A stretch of 64,000 nt of DNA from CBDCWA01 sp965223255 (GTDB taxonomy: Bacteria; Pseudomonadota; Alphaproteobacteria; Rhizobiales; Hyphomicrobiaceae): assembly GCA_965223255.1 (NCBI GenBank), contig CBDCWA010000003.1, positions 124,001 through 188,000 of the forward strand. The letters run 5' to 3'. Below, piece by piece: positions 46,051 through 54,753 of the stretch; position 1 is the stretch's first letter; each line of letters opens with the position of its first letter. A program made the translations under genes and the position numbers. The notes under the pieces were generated by a model that searched no databases, was not told the DNA's origin, and saw only the letters and a program-made list of their open reading frames with translations.

Positions 46051-46366
46051 GGTATCGCCTTGGGTTGCTGATTGCGGCTGCCGGGCAAAATCAAACAAGC
46101 GATGCCGTATTCAAATTTTCAAACAGCGTAGACAATGGGATTGATACTGGGTCCGCTGGTATCAAAGGCATCAAACGATGCGATCCGCTTTCAGGCGATA
46201 CGCGTCACAGGTAATACACCTTGCAACTGAGAACTGAGCAGCCGCCTGCAATGGACCGTCGTCGGAGACGGCCCGGTGTTGGGCTGGCGCAACGCAATTC
46301 GCTAGTGGGCTCCGGCGCGCTGCCGATATTTAGGACCCGGCAAAGCGCAGTCGAAATGAGCCGGCG
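46051..46366. other. 316-bp convergent spacer
   Basis: It lies between the stops of the FkbM gene and a membrane-protein gene. I see a short GC dyad near 46256-46271 but no convincing terminator and no gene. Confidence 0.35.
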
Positions 46367-46855
46367 CTATGGGACATAAGCAATCATTCGCCCGGCCGCA
46401 ATCACGCACAGCCATATCACAATAGACACCAGTGCCGTTCGTTTGGCAGCAGCGGACGTGCCTACGCCTTGAGTCCATTTGTCCGCATCAGGGAAAATCC
46501 GCCAATGGAACCAGGCCATGTTCAATCCGGCAGCGGCTATAAGTGACAACTTGATCAAGAATGACGCATTGGTGCCAAACTTCACAGCATCAGACACGAA
46601 CAACAAAAGTCCGCTCATGGCATTGATCGAAAAGCCAAGCCAAACCCACGGAAGAATGTGACGCGCCATACTTTTCACTGGGATGTCCGGATGCATTCCG
46701 AGCAATCGCAAGTCGAACGCAAAAATGCCACCGAAAAGCAGCCCTAAGCCGACGACATGCACGGTCTCAAGAATGGGATAGGCCCAGGGCCAGCTTCTAA
46801 CGAATTCGGCCGGCTGCGACGCTGCCAGGAGCCTCAGGAAGTCTGCATAGTCCAT
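46367..46855 (-). CDS. four-helix membrane protein, DUF6644-like
   Basis: The 162-residue protein has four hydrophobic helices (about residues 27-48, 65-88, 98-116 and 138-158) and conserved-looking HVVGLGLLFG and PWVWLGFSINAMSG blocks. It resembles a family of small proteobacterial membrane proteins (DUF6644, tentative). It starts 6 bp after the stop of a DUF6152-like gene on the same strand, so the two form an operon. His residues facing the helices could bind haem or metal; function unknown. Confidence 0.65.
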   Translation of the reverse strand: MDYADFLRLLAASQPAEFVRSWPWAYPILETVHVVGLGLLFGGIFAFDLRLLGMHPDIPVKSMARHILPWVWLGFSINAMSGLLLFVSDAVKFGTNASFLIKLSLIAAAGLNMAWFHWRIFPDADKWTQGVGTSAAAKRTALVSIVIWLCVIAAGRMIAYVP

Positions 46856-46861
46856 GGCAAC

Positions 46862-47257
46862 TCAGCGCGGGCTCGATTTCACTCTGATCCACCCGCCGCG
46901 CCCGAACCTTATCGCGTTAAGGCCGATTTCGGCACCGCCGCTACGAGCTCTCCACCCTCTGATCGTCACCATCCTTCCCACCTTCAGCTTTGCTTTAGTC
47001 AATCCGCGCGCGCGCGTTATCTGGATGCTTTCTGTTTCGACCCGCCAATTGGTCTCACCACCGCTGCGATTGGGTACCGAAACAGTGAAGTGGATGTGGG
47101 GATTATAGTAACGCACGGAGGCAATTACGCCACTAATCGTAATCTTCTTTTTGGGGTCATACTTGGTGACGTAGGTGTGGTGCGCCAAGACGACATTTTG
47201 CAAGCTCATCACAATGAGCATGGCGGAAACGAGAATGTTGACAGCAGATCGTCGCAT
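46862..47257 (-). CDS. DUF6152-like exported protein
   Basis: The 131-residue protein has a signal peptide (cleaved near residue 25, VVLAHHTYV) and the pattern AHHTYVTKYD, ISGVIASVRYYNPH and WRVETES seen in the DUF6152 family of periplasmic proteins. The mature N-terminus starts with His-His, a possible metal site. It lies 6 bp before the small membrane protein and is probably co-translated with it. Function unknown. Confidence 0.7.
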   Translation of the reverse strand: MRRSAVNILVSAMLIVMSLQNVVLAHHTYVTKYDPKKKITISGVIASVRYYNPHIHFTVSVPNRSGGETNWRVETESIQITRARGLTKAKLKVGRMVTIRGWRARSGGAEIGLNAIRFGRGGWIRVKSSPR

Positions 47258-47429
47258 AATCGGCCATTAATCCTGAATTTGCGCCCTCGGAGTACCCTAT
47301 TCAATTGTGTTGGGTCAGTTGTTCATACGCGTCCGTTCAGCCAAGAGTCCAGCCCTTAGGATGCGCTCGACCTTTGTGACAACAAATCATGCAGTTTTGT
47401 ATGGTCCGCCGGTCAACGCGGTTGGCCGA

Positions 47430-48167
47430 TCATTTGCTTTGCCCGCGTGTAAACGGAACAAAGACAACAGGAATGATTTTCTTGGTTCGGGTCTGATCCG
47501 GTCCGGTCTTTTCAATGACCTGTAGTTCCTGCACACCCCTGCTTTCACCGACCGGCATTACGATCCGGCCCCCCACCTTCAATTGGTCGATCAGGGGGTC
47601 GGGCACGTGGTCGAGGGCCGCCGTAACAACAACAGAATCAAAAGGCCCACACTCCTTCCAACCCTTGTAACCATCACCCGCCCTAACAGACACGTTTTTG
47701 TAGCCGAGTTTTGCCAATCGCTGCGCGGCTTCATCTGCCAGGGACTTGATAATCTCAATGCTACAGACCTTCCGGACCAACAGCGACAGGATCGCGGCTT
47801 GGTAACCGGATCCAGTTCCGATTTCCAACACTTTGTGATCCGGCTTGGTCTGTGCCAGGTGGGTCATCAGGGCGACGATAAATGGCTGTGAAATGGTTTG
47901 CCCTTTGCCGATTGAAACGGCGTGGTTGGCATAGGCCATAGATTGGAATCTTTTGGGTATGAATAGATGCCGCTCGACCTTGCCCAACGCCTCTAGGACC
48001 CGAACTGACAGGCCGGATTTTCCTATCTGCGGGACGAAATCGATTGCATCCTTGCGCAGGGTCTCGACCAATCGGGCGCGTTGCTTGTCAAAATCTGGCC
48101 CCGCGGCACTTGCACTAAATACTGGGGCGAAAAGCGCCGTTACAAAGGCAATGAAGCTTTTAAACAT
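47430..48167 (-). CDS. exported protein-L-isoaspartate O-methyltransferase-like enzyme
   Basis: The 245-residue product has the PCMT fold: VSIGKGQTISQPF, the SAM motif VLEIGTGSGYQAA (about residue 100) and GYKGWKECGPFD. PCMT repairs isoaspartyl residues using SAM. Here ATG 48167 gives a signal peptide (MFKSFIAFVTALFAPVFSASA, cleaved about residue 22), so the enzyme may be periplasmic, where free SAM is not expected; it could also be a paralogue with another job. A longer frame to 48203 adds a non-signal leader. The ribosome binding site is weak. Confidence 0.85.
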   Translation of the reverse strand: MFKSFIAFVTALFAPVFSASAAGPDFDKQRARLVETLRKDAIDFVPQIGKSGLSVRVLEALGKVERHLFIPKRFQSMAYANHAVSIGKGQTISQPFIVALMTHLAQTKPDHKVLEIGTGSGYQAAILSLLVRKVCSIEIIKSLADEAAQRLAKLGYKNVSVRAGDGYKGWKECGPFDSVVVTAALDHVPDPLIDQLKVGGRIVMPVGESRGVQELQVIEKTGPDQTRTKKIIPVVFVPFTRGQSK

Positions 48168-48575
48168 GATCAAATACTCACTAGCAGACGATCGCCAGTA
48201 CATCTTATTGCATGAGCACTGAGCGCTAACAATTCCTCACCGTCGCATTTCTTTGTAGTCAAATGAGCAACGGCCAATGGCACTGCACGCCATTAGGCGC
48301 TTCCGGCATACCAACCGCAAAAGTGTCGTTGCCGGCACAAATGCAGGGGCAGGGCGAGGCAGCGAAGAGCCTGTCTTGGGGCTCCCTTGCACCCATCACC
48401 GACCCATCATTGAATTAGCCATTTTGCAATGGGTTCTTTGCTTTTGGGCATTGTTTTGTTTCGCCCCTGAAAAAGCAAGCCGCAGATGGGGGCTGTCACA
48501 TTGGAGACAGCAAGTGTCTGCTCTTCATCTTAGGTTGGGCAGCTCGTGTTCTATGGCATTGGGACGAAGTATCAA
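48168..48575. other. 408-bp divergent spacer
   Basis: It separates the PCMT-like gene (minus) from the MtnX-like gene (plus). Promoters for both are likely here. I see no gene in the stretch. Confidence 0.4.
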
Positions 48576-49349
48576 ATGCAACCTCTCCGGAAATGGGCTC
48601 AGTTGAGCGCTGCACAACCGACAGTCTATGTGGATTTTGACGGCACGATCGCGCCAAGCGAGCCAACGGATCAGCTATTCGATCGATTTGCTGATCCTGC
48701 CTGGCGTGCGATCGATCAGGCATGGCTGAACGCGGAGATAACGTCGCATGAAGCGATGGCAACAAATGTATCGATGCTTAGAGCGACGCCGGAAAGCATT
48801 TTCGAATTTCTTCGATTTATCCCAATCGATCCGGCATTCCCGAATTTTGTCAGTCTGTGCCAACGAGCGGGCGTTAAAATCTTGGTTGTCTCGGATGGAC
48901 TCGACCTGGTTGTTAATACGGTTCTTGGCGCGGCTGGTATTGCATTGCCGATTGTTGCCAATCAGTTGGTGAGCCGTGGCGGTAACACGTGGTCGGTGCG
49001 TTTTCCCCAGCATCGAACGGACTGCCGTATGCAATTGGGAAATTGCAAGTGTGCATGTCGCAACGGCCGTGTCGCAAACGTACATATTATGGTCGGCGAC
49101 GGAAGATCCGATTATTGCATAGCCGAACAATGCAATCTGGTGTTCGCAAAGGGGTCCTTGCTACGCCACTGTCAGCAGAACTCATTGCCGCATATTGCAA
49201 TGGCAAACTTCGATGATGGGACACGCAGCTTTGCCCGGTGGCTTTCACAGAACGACGATGGCTACTCGATGGCCCCGTCCCTGAATACTCGAGACGTTAT
49301 AGCGAATTCTGACCGCCTGACCAACGCTCTCACCAATGAGCATGTGTGA
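48576..49349 (+). CDS. MtnX-like HAD phosphatase
   Basis: The 257-residue HAD protein has the nucleophile motif DFDGTIAP (about residue 20), the second motif VVSDGLD (about 107) and the acidic VGDGRSD (about 176). A Cys cluster DCRMQLGNCKCAC sits between, matching the CGNCK element of MtnX-type phosphatases. MtnX dephosphorylates a methionine-salvage intermediate. No other salvage genes are adjacent, so the substrate is uncertain. The start is the ATG after a GTG 10 codons upstream; its ribosome binding site is weak. Confidence 0.75.
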   Translation: MQPLRKWAQLSAAQPTVYVDFDGTIAPSEPTDQLFDRFADPAWRAIDQAWLNAEITSHEAMATNVSMLRATPESIFEFLRFIPIDPAFPNFVSLCQRAGVKILVVSDGLDLVVNTVLGAAGIALPIVANQLVSRGGNTWSVRFPQHRTDCRMQLGNCKCACRNGRVANVHIMVGDGRSDYCIAEQCNLVFAKGSLLRHCQQNSLPHIAMANFDDGTRSFARWLSQNDDGYSMAPSLNTRDVIANSDRLTNALTNEHV

Positions 49350-49462
49350 GGGGGATCGGATGGTGCAAGGCCTAATATTATTGAGCGCGCAGGCATGTAG
49401 GCGCGAGCCACCGTGCAAGATTTCAATTCAATCGGCTTCACGTCAGGTAATAGGATAAGACA

Positions 49463-50278
49463 ATGCAGCCTGAAACGTCTAGAGACTGGAGCTTTTACAC
49501 AGAGCGTGGACCGACTGGTCTGTTGCTTTTGCATGGTCTGGGAGGCACGCCTGTCGAACTGAGGTTTGTCGCAATTGGATTGGCGAATGCGGGATTTACG
49601 GTTTCGTGTCCGCAACTTGCAGGGCATTGCGGAACCGTCAATGAGCTGAAGGCTTCGACCTGGCAGGACTGGTATCAGAGCGCAGAGGTTGCGCTGGATT
49701 CTCTTCGATCGCGGTGCGATACCGTAATTGTTGGCGGTCTATCGATGGGCGCGGTGCTTGCGCTGATGCTTGCGGCGCAGCGCAGAGAGGCTGTCGATGG
49801 CGCCACACTATTCGCACCGACGCTTAGGCTTAATGGTTGGGGCGTACCGTGGTATGCACGCTTGTTTCGGTTGGTAGAAAACAAGACATTGGCAGATTGC
49901 TTTAATTTTTCCGAGCGTCATCCATACGGCGTCAAGGACCCCCGCATCCGCGCGCTAGTCGCCGCAGCGATAGAGAGCGGCGACAGCAGCCAAGCCGGAA
50001 TGTTGAGTATTCCTGGTAGCGCCATGTTGGAATTGCGTTGGCTCGTTGATGCCGTCTTAACGCGCGCTTCGCAAATCGAACAGCCAGTGCTCTTAATCCA
50101 TCCACGCGAAGACGACAGGGCCGACATCGCCAATAGTTTCTGGCTGCAACGAATGCTGCGCGGCCGGGTGGACACTTTCGTTTTGGACGATAGTTACCAT
50201 GTCATCACAATGGATCGTCAACGCCAGGCCGTTGTAAGTCGTACGATCGATTTCACATCTGGCATAGCAAATGGCTAA
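49463..50278 (+). CDS. alpha/beta hydrolase (Est30-type carboxylesterase)
   Basis: The 271-residue protein has an oxyanion HGLGGTP (about residue 24), the nucleophile GLSMG (about 93), an Asp in REDDRAD (about 215) and the catalytic His in DSYHVIT (about 243). It matches monoacylglycerol lipase/Est30-type carboxylesterases, cytoplasmic. It follows the MtnX-like gene by 113 bp on the same strand. The ATG start is clear from the first motif; the substrate is unknown. A GTGCAGGC/GCCTGCAC dyad follows the stop at 50286-50310. Confidence 0.85.
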   Translation: MQPETSRDWSFYTERGPTGLLLLHGLGGTPVELRFVAIGLANAGFTVSCPQLAGHCGTVNELKASTWQDWYQSAEVALDSLRSRCDTVIVGGLSMGAVLALMLAAQRREAVDGATLFAPTLRLNGWGVPWYARLFRLVENKTLADCFNFSERHPYGVKDPRIRALVAAAIESGDSSQAGMLSIPGSAMLELRWLVDAVLTRASQIEQPVLLIHPREDDRADIANSFWLQRMLRGRVDTFVLDDSYHVITMDRQRQAVVSRTIDFTSGIANG

Positions 50279-50568
50279 AGGCGCCGTGCAGGCAGCAATA
50301 CGGCCTGCACGAAGCCGGTCTAAAACCTTTTTGGAATGCCAGCTCGCGCTGGGTTATGGCCATTGTCATCGGCAAACAAGGAGTGCAGCCGAAAAACGGA
50401 AATGCGTCCACTTGCGAATGCAAAGCAGTCAAGATCATGTCAGACGACGACCGCCAATAATGACCTGCATCGGACATCACGCGACCCGACAACGCCTGAT
50501 GAACACGCTATCATCGAAGGCCGTGTCGTGAGGCGAGGCTAGGGCAGTATCTGCGACGCACCGCCCAC

Positions 50569-51396
50569 TCAGCCAGGTACATGGTCATCAAGGGCTTTCG
50601 CGTTATCGCTTTTTGAAGCCGCAGGTTTGGTCAACTCAACCTGGAGATTGTCATCAAAGATAGAAAGCGCGTTAACGCGTCGATAATTTAAACCGAGACT
50701 TTGCGTCAGTGCGCGCAGCGTTTTCCCGCTGAAGTAATTGACATGATCGGGGAAACGAAATCCACACCATCGCCGACCCATGATATAGCGGTTCGGAGAT
50801 TGGTAGTTTGGAAGGCGCAGAAAGATTTTGCCACCAGGCTTCAAGCGATCTCTTGATTTTTGCAGGACGGCGCGTGGCTGATATTCGTGCTCCAGGTAGG
50901 ACCGCATCAGGATGGCATCGAATTGAACACCGGGGAATGCATCAAGCCCATCGAACGCGGTCCCGCTAAAGAGACTGCCGCCCCTTTTTTCAAAGTGAGG
51001 TTTCGCCAGGCGGCCAAGCTCAGTTGACAATTCAATACCGAAGGGGACCGGCCCCGCGGGAATACGGCAGAAGCCGCCGCATCCGACGTCCAACACATTG
51101 CCATTAGCCCCAAATATTTTGCTCTCACGACGATCGTCAAGGTACTTGCCAAGATTAAGACGCCAGCGGGAAATGAGATCAAGTTTGCCGTCCAGACTTT
51201 CCCCCCGTCGCTTGTTTTCTGCTGCGTGCGTTTTCTCCCAGGCGAGCTCATGCTTCAGAGCCTCATAGTCAGGGACTTGCTGGAGATAGACGAAGCCACA
51301 GTGGTCGCAACGCACGAGTGGCCAATCGCGATCGGTGTAATGCGTCACTACCGTTGAGCTGCCACTGTTACAAACTTCGCAGATTCTCGTCCGCAT
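50569..51396 (-). CDS. zinc-finger class I SAM methyltransferase
   Basis: The 275-residue enzyme has an N-terminal zinc-binding pair (CEVC near residue 6 and CDHC near 32) followed by a SAM domain with VLDVGCGGF (about 103) and YLEHEYQP. Such Zn-headed methyltransferases often act in sugar or surface-polymer modification. ATG 51396 has a GGGGAG site; an earlier in-frame ATG five codons up is weaker. It stands alone between an esterase and a LysR gene; the substrate is unknown. Confidence 0.8.
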   Translation of the reverse strand: MRTRICEVCNSGSSTVVTHYTDRDWPLVRCDHCGFVYLQQVPDYEALKHELAWEKTHAAENKRRGESLDGKLDLISRWRLNLGKYLDDRRESKIFGANGNVLDVGCGGFCRIPAGPVPFGIELSTELGRLAKPHFEKRGGSLFSGTAFDGLDAFPGVQFDAILMRSYLEHEYQPRAVLQKSRDRLKPGGKIFLRLPNYQSPNRYIMGRRWCGFRFPDHVNYFSGKTLRALTQSLGLNYRRVNALSIFDDNLQVELTKPAASKSDNAKALDDHVPG

Positions 51397-51742
51397 AAAA
51401 CTCCCCACCAACGACCGAATGAATCGGGACCTTAGTCTGGAACGTACAATTGGGCCAGAAGATATCGCGCTGCGATAATCATCCGTCGGCGGTCGTTTGC
51501 ATCCAGCGACCGTCAGCTCAGAACAGGACGATGGCCGTTAACGATGGTGATGCGATCAGTGACGCCGAAAGGCCGGCATGGCCAATCAATCAATCCAACT
51601 AATGCAATTGCGAAGAAATCAACAACCCAAGATGTTAATGACGCCTGTTCAATAATGTCTTTTCCATACGGGCTTCACCAGATTTGTTTGCCAAACGTCA
51701 TCGCGTCCGAAGCCAAACGTGTCCGCTTTGATAAAATGAACG
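51397..51742. other. 346-bp spacer
   Basis: It lies between the methyltransferase start and the LysR stop. It should carry the methyltransferase promoter and the LysR gene's terminator; I see no clear hairpin and no gene. Confidence 0.35.
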
Positions 51743-52627
51743 CTATATTTTTTCCTGAACGATCGAGATCAACCGCTCCAGGGCCATGTTTTCATTTTTT
51801 TGGCGGGTGGCCAAAACGTATCTGATGGTTAGACCGGGAGTTAGCTCGCGGACGACAATGTCCGGCAAATTAAAGCTGTGGCCCCGAGGTACAAAGGCCA
51901 GTCCGTTTCCAGCCGCGACATGCGCAAGTAACGCCCAGAACTGCACGTCCTCCTGATAGATTTGGGGGCTAAATCCCGCATTCAAGCAATGGCTCAAGAG
52001 CGTATCGTAGACCGGCGGTCTGGCTAATCGACTTGTCAGGATGAGCTGGCGATCGGCCAGATCACGCCATTCCAACATTGCCTTACCGGCCAGTTCGTCG
52101 TCACTTGGCATGGCGATCAATAAGGTATCGCTACCGATCGGGTGCTTGATCAGCCCTTCAGCGTGGGCATCACTCCGCATCAATCCAATGTCTATCATTC
52201 CATCTGGGAGCAATTGAATTTGGTCAGCAGTCGAAAGATGGATCAATTCAACGTTCATGTCAGGGGCGTCGCGACGCAATATGGACAGAATTCGCGGCGC
52301 GATATCGAACATCGCCCAATGTGTTGAGCCCAACCTTAAAGTGGTGTTGTAGCCGGTCGAAATGGCACGAAACGTTTGCGCCGCCTTCTCCGTTCGTTTT
52401 ATTATTAATTTTGCATCTTCAAGAAATGCACCGCCAGCTTTGGTGAGCACAACGCCTTGTCTGGTACGCTCCACGACTTTGCCACCGAGAACATCCTCTA
52501 GACGTTTGATTCGATCGCTTACGATCGATGGACTTGTGTTCAGTTGTTCAGACGCGCGACGGAAGTTTTTTGCCTGTGCAACGACAATAAACGTCCGAAG
52601 TAGCTTTATGTCCAATCCCTCGATCAT
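51743..52627 (-). CDS. LysR-family transcription regulator
   Basis: The 294-residue protein has the N-terminal winged helix-turn-helix (NFRRASEQLNTSPSIVSDRIKRLEDVLG) and a LysR-type effector domain. It is divergent from the SBP-fold gene at 52741 with 113 bp between start codons, the usual layout for a LysR regulator and its target. The target may bind or process the inducer. The co-inducer is unknown. Confidence 0.92.
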   Translation of the reverse strand: MIEGLDIKLLRTFIVVAQAKNFRRASEQLNTSPSIVSDRIKRLEDVLGGKVVERTRQGVVLTKAGGAFLEDAKLIIKRTEKAAQTFRAISTGYNTTLRLGSTHWAMFDIAPRILSILRRDAPDMNVELIHLSTADQIQLLPDGMIDIGLMRSDAHAEGLIKHPIGSDTLLIAMPSDDELAGKAMLEWRDLADRQLILTSRLARPPVYDTLLSHCLNAGFSPQIYQEDVQFWALLAHVAAGNGLAFVPRGHSFNLPDIVVRELTPGLTIRYVLATRQKNENMALERLISIVQEKI

Positions 52628-52740
52628 ATGTCGTTCGAATTTTCCGATCGCGCGCTCTCAAAGTCCGAATTTACGCAGCAATCTCCCGGGTTTACAAGTA
52701 GGATGGTTTTTCCACCGCCCTCAGGATAAGGAGAATGGGT
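52628..52740 (+). promoter_or_regulatory. divergent LysR/target promoter region
   Basis: This 113-bp gap between divergent start codons should contain both promoters and a LysR box. A TTCGAA dyad is visible near 52632, but I cannot confirm a T-N11-A operator. An AAGGAG site lies just before ATG 52741. Confidence 0.45.
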
Positions 52741-53682
52741 ATGAACAAGACATTGAGACTGGAAACCACTGCGCCTTTCCAGGGATTGGCCGAGCTGGTT
52801 GCCTATGATGAGGGCTTGTTTGAAAAAGAAGGCCTGACAATCGAATGGGCGGATCGGGAAAAAGGCGTCGACAAGACCCCGCAGCTGCACATTACTGATC
52901 AAAAAGACGCGCCACGCTATGCGAGCCACGGCAAGATGATGGAGCAAGGCAAGGCCGATCTCTACAATGCTTGTGAATGGGGCAACTATTCGCGTGTTGA
53001 AACGTCCAAGGTCGGCAGCCGTCAGATTGGCCGGCGCTCGATCGTCACGTATGCGGCCCTTGTGGTCCGCAAGGATTCAGATATCCAAACACCCCAGCAG
53101 TTTGCCAATCGTCTGATCGGCGTGCCGATGTTCTCCGGTACGCACTATCTGACCTTGCAGATGTTGGAAGGTTTCGTGCCGCGCGACCTGATCAAGATCG
53201 GCCGCGTGCCAAACGGATCGAACTATCGTTATAAACTGCTTATGGATGGCGTCGTGGAGGCGACCACGTTGACGGAGCCATACATCTCGCTTGCAGAAAA
53301 GAACGGTTGCCGTGAAGTGATCGCAGCCTTCCATCATGGCACCGAGGTCGCTTCTGATCGCGTCGATGCCGAAACCTATGGCGCGTTCAACAGGGCAGTT
53401 CGTGAGGCCGTCCGGCGCATTAATGCCGACAAGAAGGCCTACATGCACTACTTCATCGACTATTATAAGGAATTGGATCCTGGCATATCGCAGCTCACTG
53501 TTGACGATTTGCGCCCAAGCCGGTTGCTGCTGGTCGATCCTGCTCCAATTCCGGAAGACGAACTGAAGCGGACATTCGACTGGATGAAGAGTTGGGGCTT
53601 CTTGGAAACCACCGATACCGAATCCGGCCTCGTCAACATGGACGTCAACGTAGAAGGTAATGCGATACCAGCTGCCGAGTGA
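52741..53682 (+). CDS. SBP-fold (NMT1-like) protein without signal peptide, LysR-linked
   Basis: The 313-residue product has the SBP pattern TTAPFQGLAELVAYDEGLFEKEGL near the N-terminus and RLIGVPMFSGTHY, but no signal peptide or lipobox. ATG 52741 has AAGGAG 8 bases upstream; the ATG at 52735 is too close. Like the protein at 32273, it is probably cytosolic. It lacks the CCCFC motif of yeast Thi5, so HMP synthesis is unlikely. 4,5-dihydroxyphthalate decarboxylase shares the fold, which makes a decarboxylase or binding role possible. A strong terminator follows. Confidence 0.75.
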   Translation: MNKTLRLETTAPFQGLAELVAYDEGLFEKEGLTIEWADREKGVDKTPQLHITDQKDAPRYASHGKMMEQGKADLYNACEWGNYSRVETSKVGSRQIGRRSIVTYAALVVRKDSDIQTPQQFANRLIGVPMFSGTHYLTLQMLEGFVPRDLIKIGRVPNGSNYRYKLLMDGVVEATTLTEPYISLAEKNGCREVIAAFHHGTEVASDRVDAETYGAFNRAVREAVRRINADKKAYMHYFIDYYKELDPGISQLTVDDLRPSRLLLVDPAPIPEDELKRTFDWMKSWGFLETTDTESGLVNMDVNVEGNAIPAAE

Positions 53683-53739
53683 CGTTCAGACAAAATCAAT
53701 AGACGTACCCGCGAAGGTATGAATTGATCATCGATGCAT

Positions 53740-53775
53740 CCCAAGGTCGCAATTGCGCGACCTTGGGTCTTTTTG
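53740..53775 (+). terminator. Rho-independent terminator
   Basis: CCCAAGGTCGC at 53740-53750 pairs with GCGACCTTGGG at 53757-53767, followed by TCTTTTTGT. The 11-bp stem and T run 57 bp after the SBP-fold gene make this a strong factor-independent terminator. Confidence 0.9.
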
Positions 53776-53886
53776 TGCTGCGCGTATCTGAAACGCGTCA
53801 TGTCCGGTTCCCGGCCGCCTCAACCCTCCGCCGGTGTTGGTCCAATTCCGTTGTCACGGGACGCAGTCATGGCCTGTGCACGCCCT

Positions 53887-54753
53887 TCAGTCGTCATCTG
53901 CAGGATCGTCAAGGTCGTCGGCCGGCGGCAACGCAAGCGTGTCCATGTGCCCAACCACCGCGCCTGTTCGTGCTATGCTGCACCACCGCCCGACGCGGGT
54001 CTCATCGACCCGTCCGGTCTCGCGAACGGCATCGGCAAAGCCCTGCGTTAGCGTTTGCAGCAATTTCTCATCGCCACGACCGAGCTGCCATGGGCTCTCG
54101 CCCTCGCTGACAGAATACCCCTGTCGCCGGAAGGCTTCGCTAAGCTCTGAACAAGCGGTCGGCCCTGCCGCAGCGCCAAAGCCTTTATCGGACATCTGAT
54201 GGGCATGAAATGCACCCGTCATCGCGTTATCGTCAGGCTGGCGCGGCGTCCAGCTTTGCAGTCCGTTGTAGGTCAGGACAGCATAAAAGGTGCTACCGTG
54301 GGCTGCGACCGTGTCTACAAACGAGCGAATGAATTCCACCGAAACGAGATCGAAAAACGCCGAGGCCGTGACAAGGTCTGCCGGTCCTGCAAAGCACTTG
54401 CCAAGGTCGGTCGAAAGATCGACTTGGCAAAACGACACTTCGAGCGATTTACCGTCCTTTTCCAGCGCAAGTCCCGCGCCATCATCAACTGAATGATCGG
54501 CCCACGAATTCAGTTCAGCGCGTGCGGCTGCTAGAAGGTCCGGATCGTAATCAATGAGGCGCCATGTCTGCATTGGTGAAAGCAGCTGGCAGGTTGCGCG
54601 CAAATTGGCGCCCGTGCCGCAGCCGATATCAACAACCGTGATGGTGTCGCGCATGGCGAACCACGCGCTAAGAAGGTCGGCAAGCTTTCTATTGCGCGCC
54701 CGTTTGTCGGCAGCCTCACGCATGCTGAGCCAGTCGGTCGAAAATCCACTCAT
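53887..54753 (-). CDS. class I SAM-dependent methyltransferase
   Basis: The 288-residue enzyme has the SAM motif VVDIGCGTGANLR (about residue 43) and LVTASAFFDLVSVEF. ATG 54753 follows an AAAGGG site; a GTG three codons up is not needed. No extra domain marks a substrate. The acidic C-terminus (DDLDDPADDD) is unusual. It is convergent with the SBP-fold gene. Confidence 0.8.
   Translation of the reverse strand: MSGFSTDWLSMREAADKRARNRKLADLLSAWFAMRDTITVVDIGCGTGANLRATCQLLSPMQTWRLIDYDPDLLAAARAELNSWADHSVDDGAGLALEKDGKSLEVSFCQVDLSTDLGKCFAGPADLVTASAFFDLVSVEFIRSFVDTVAAHGSTFYAVLTYNGLQSWTPRQPDDNAMTGAFHAHQMSDKGFGAAAGPTACSELSEAFRRQGYSVSEGESPWQLGRGDEKLLQTLTQGFADAVRETGRVDETRVGRWCSIARTGAVVGHMDTLALPPADDLDDPADDD

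Noticed and set aside
52741..53682. Yeast-Thi5-like HMP synthase
   Set aside because: The CCCFC iron motif is absent, and thiC is already present for the same step.
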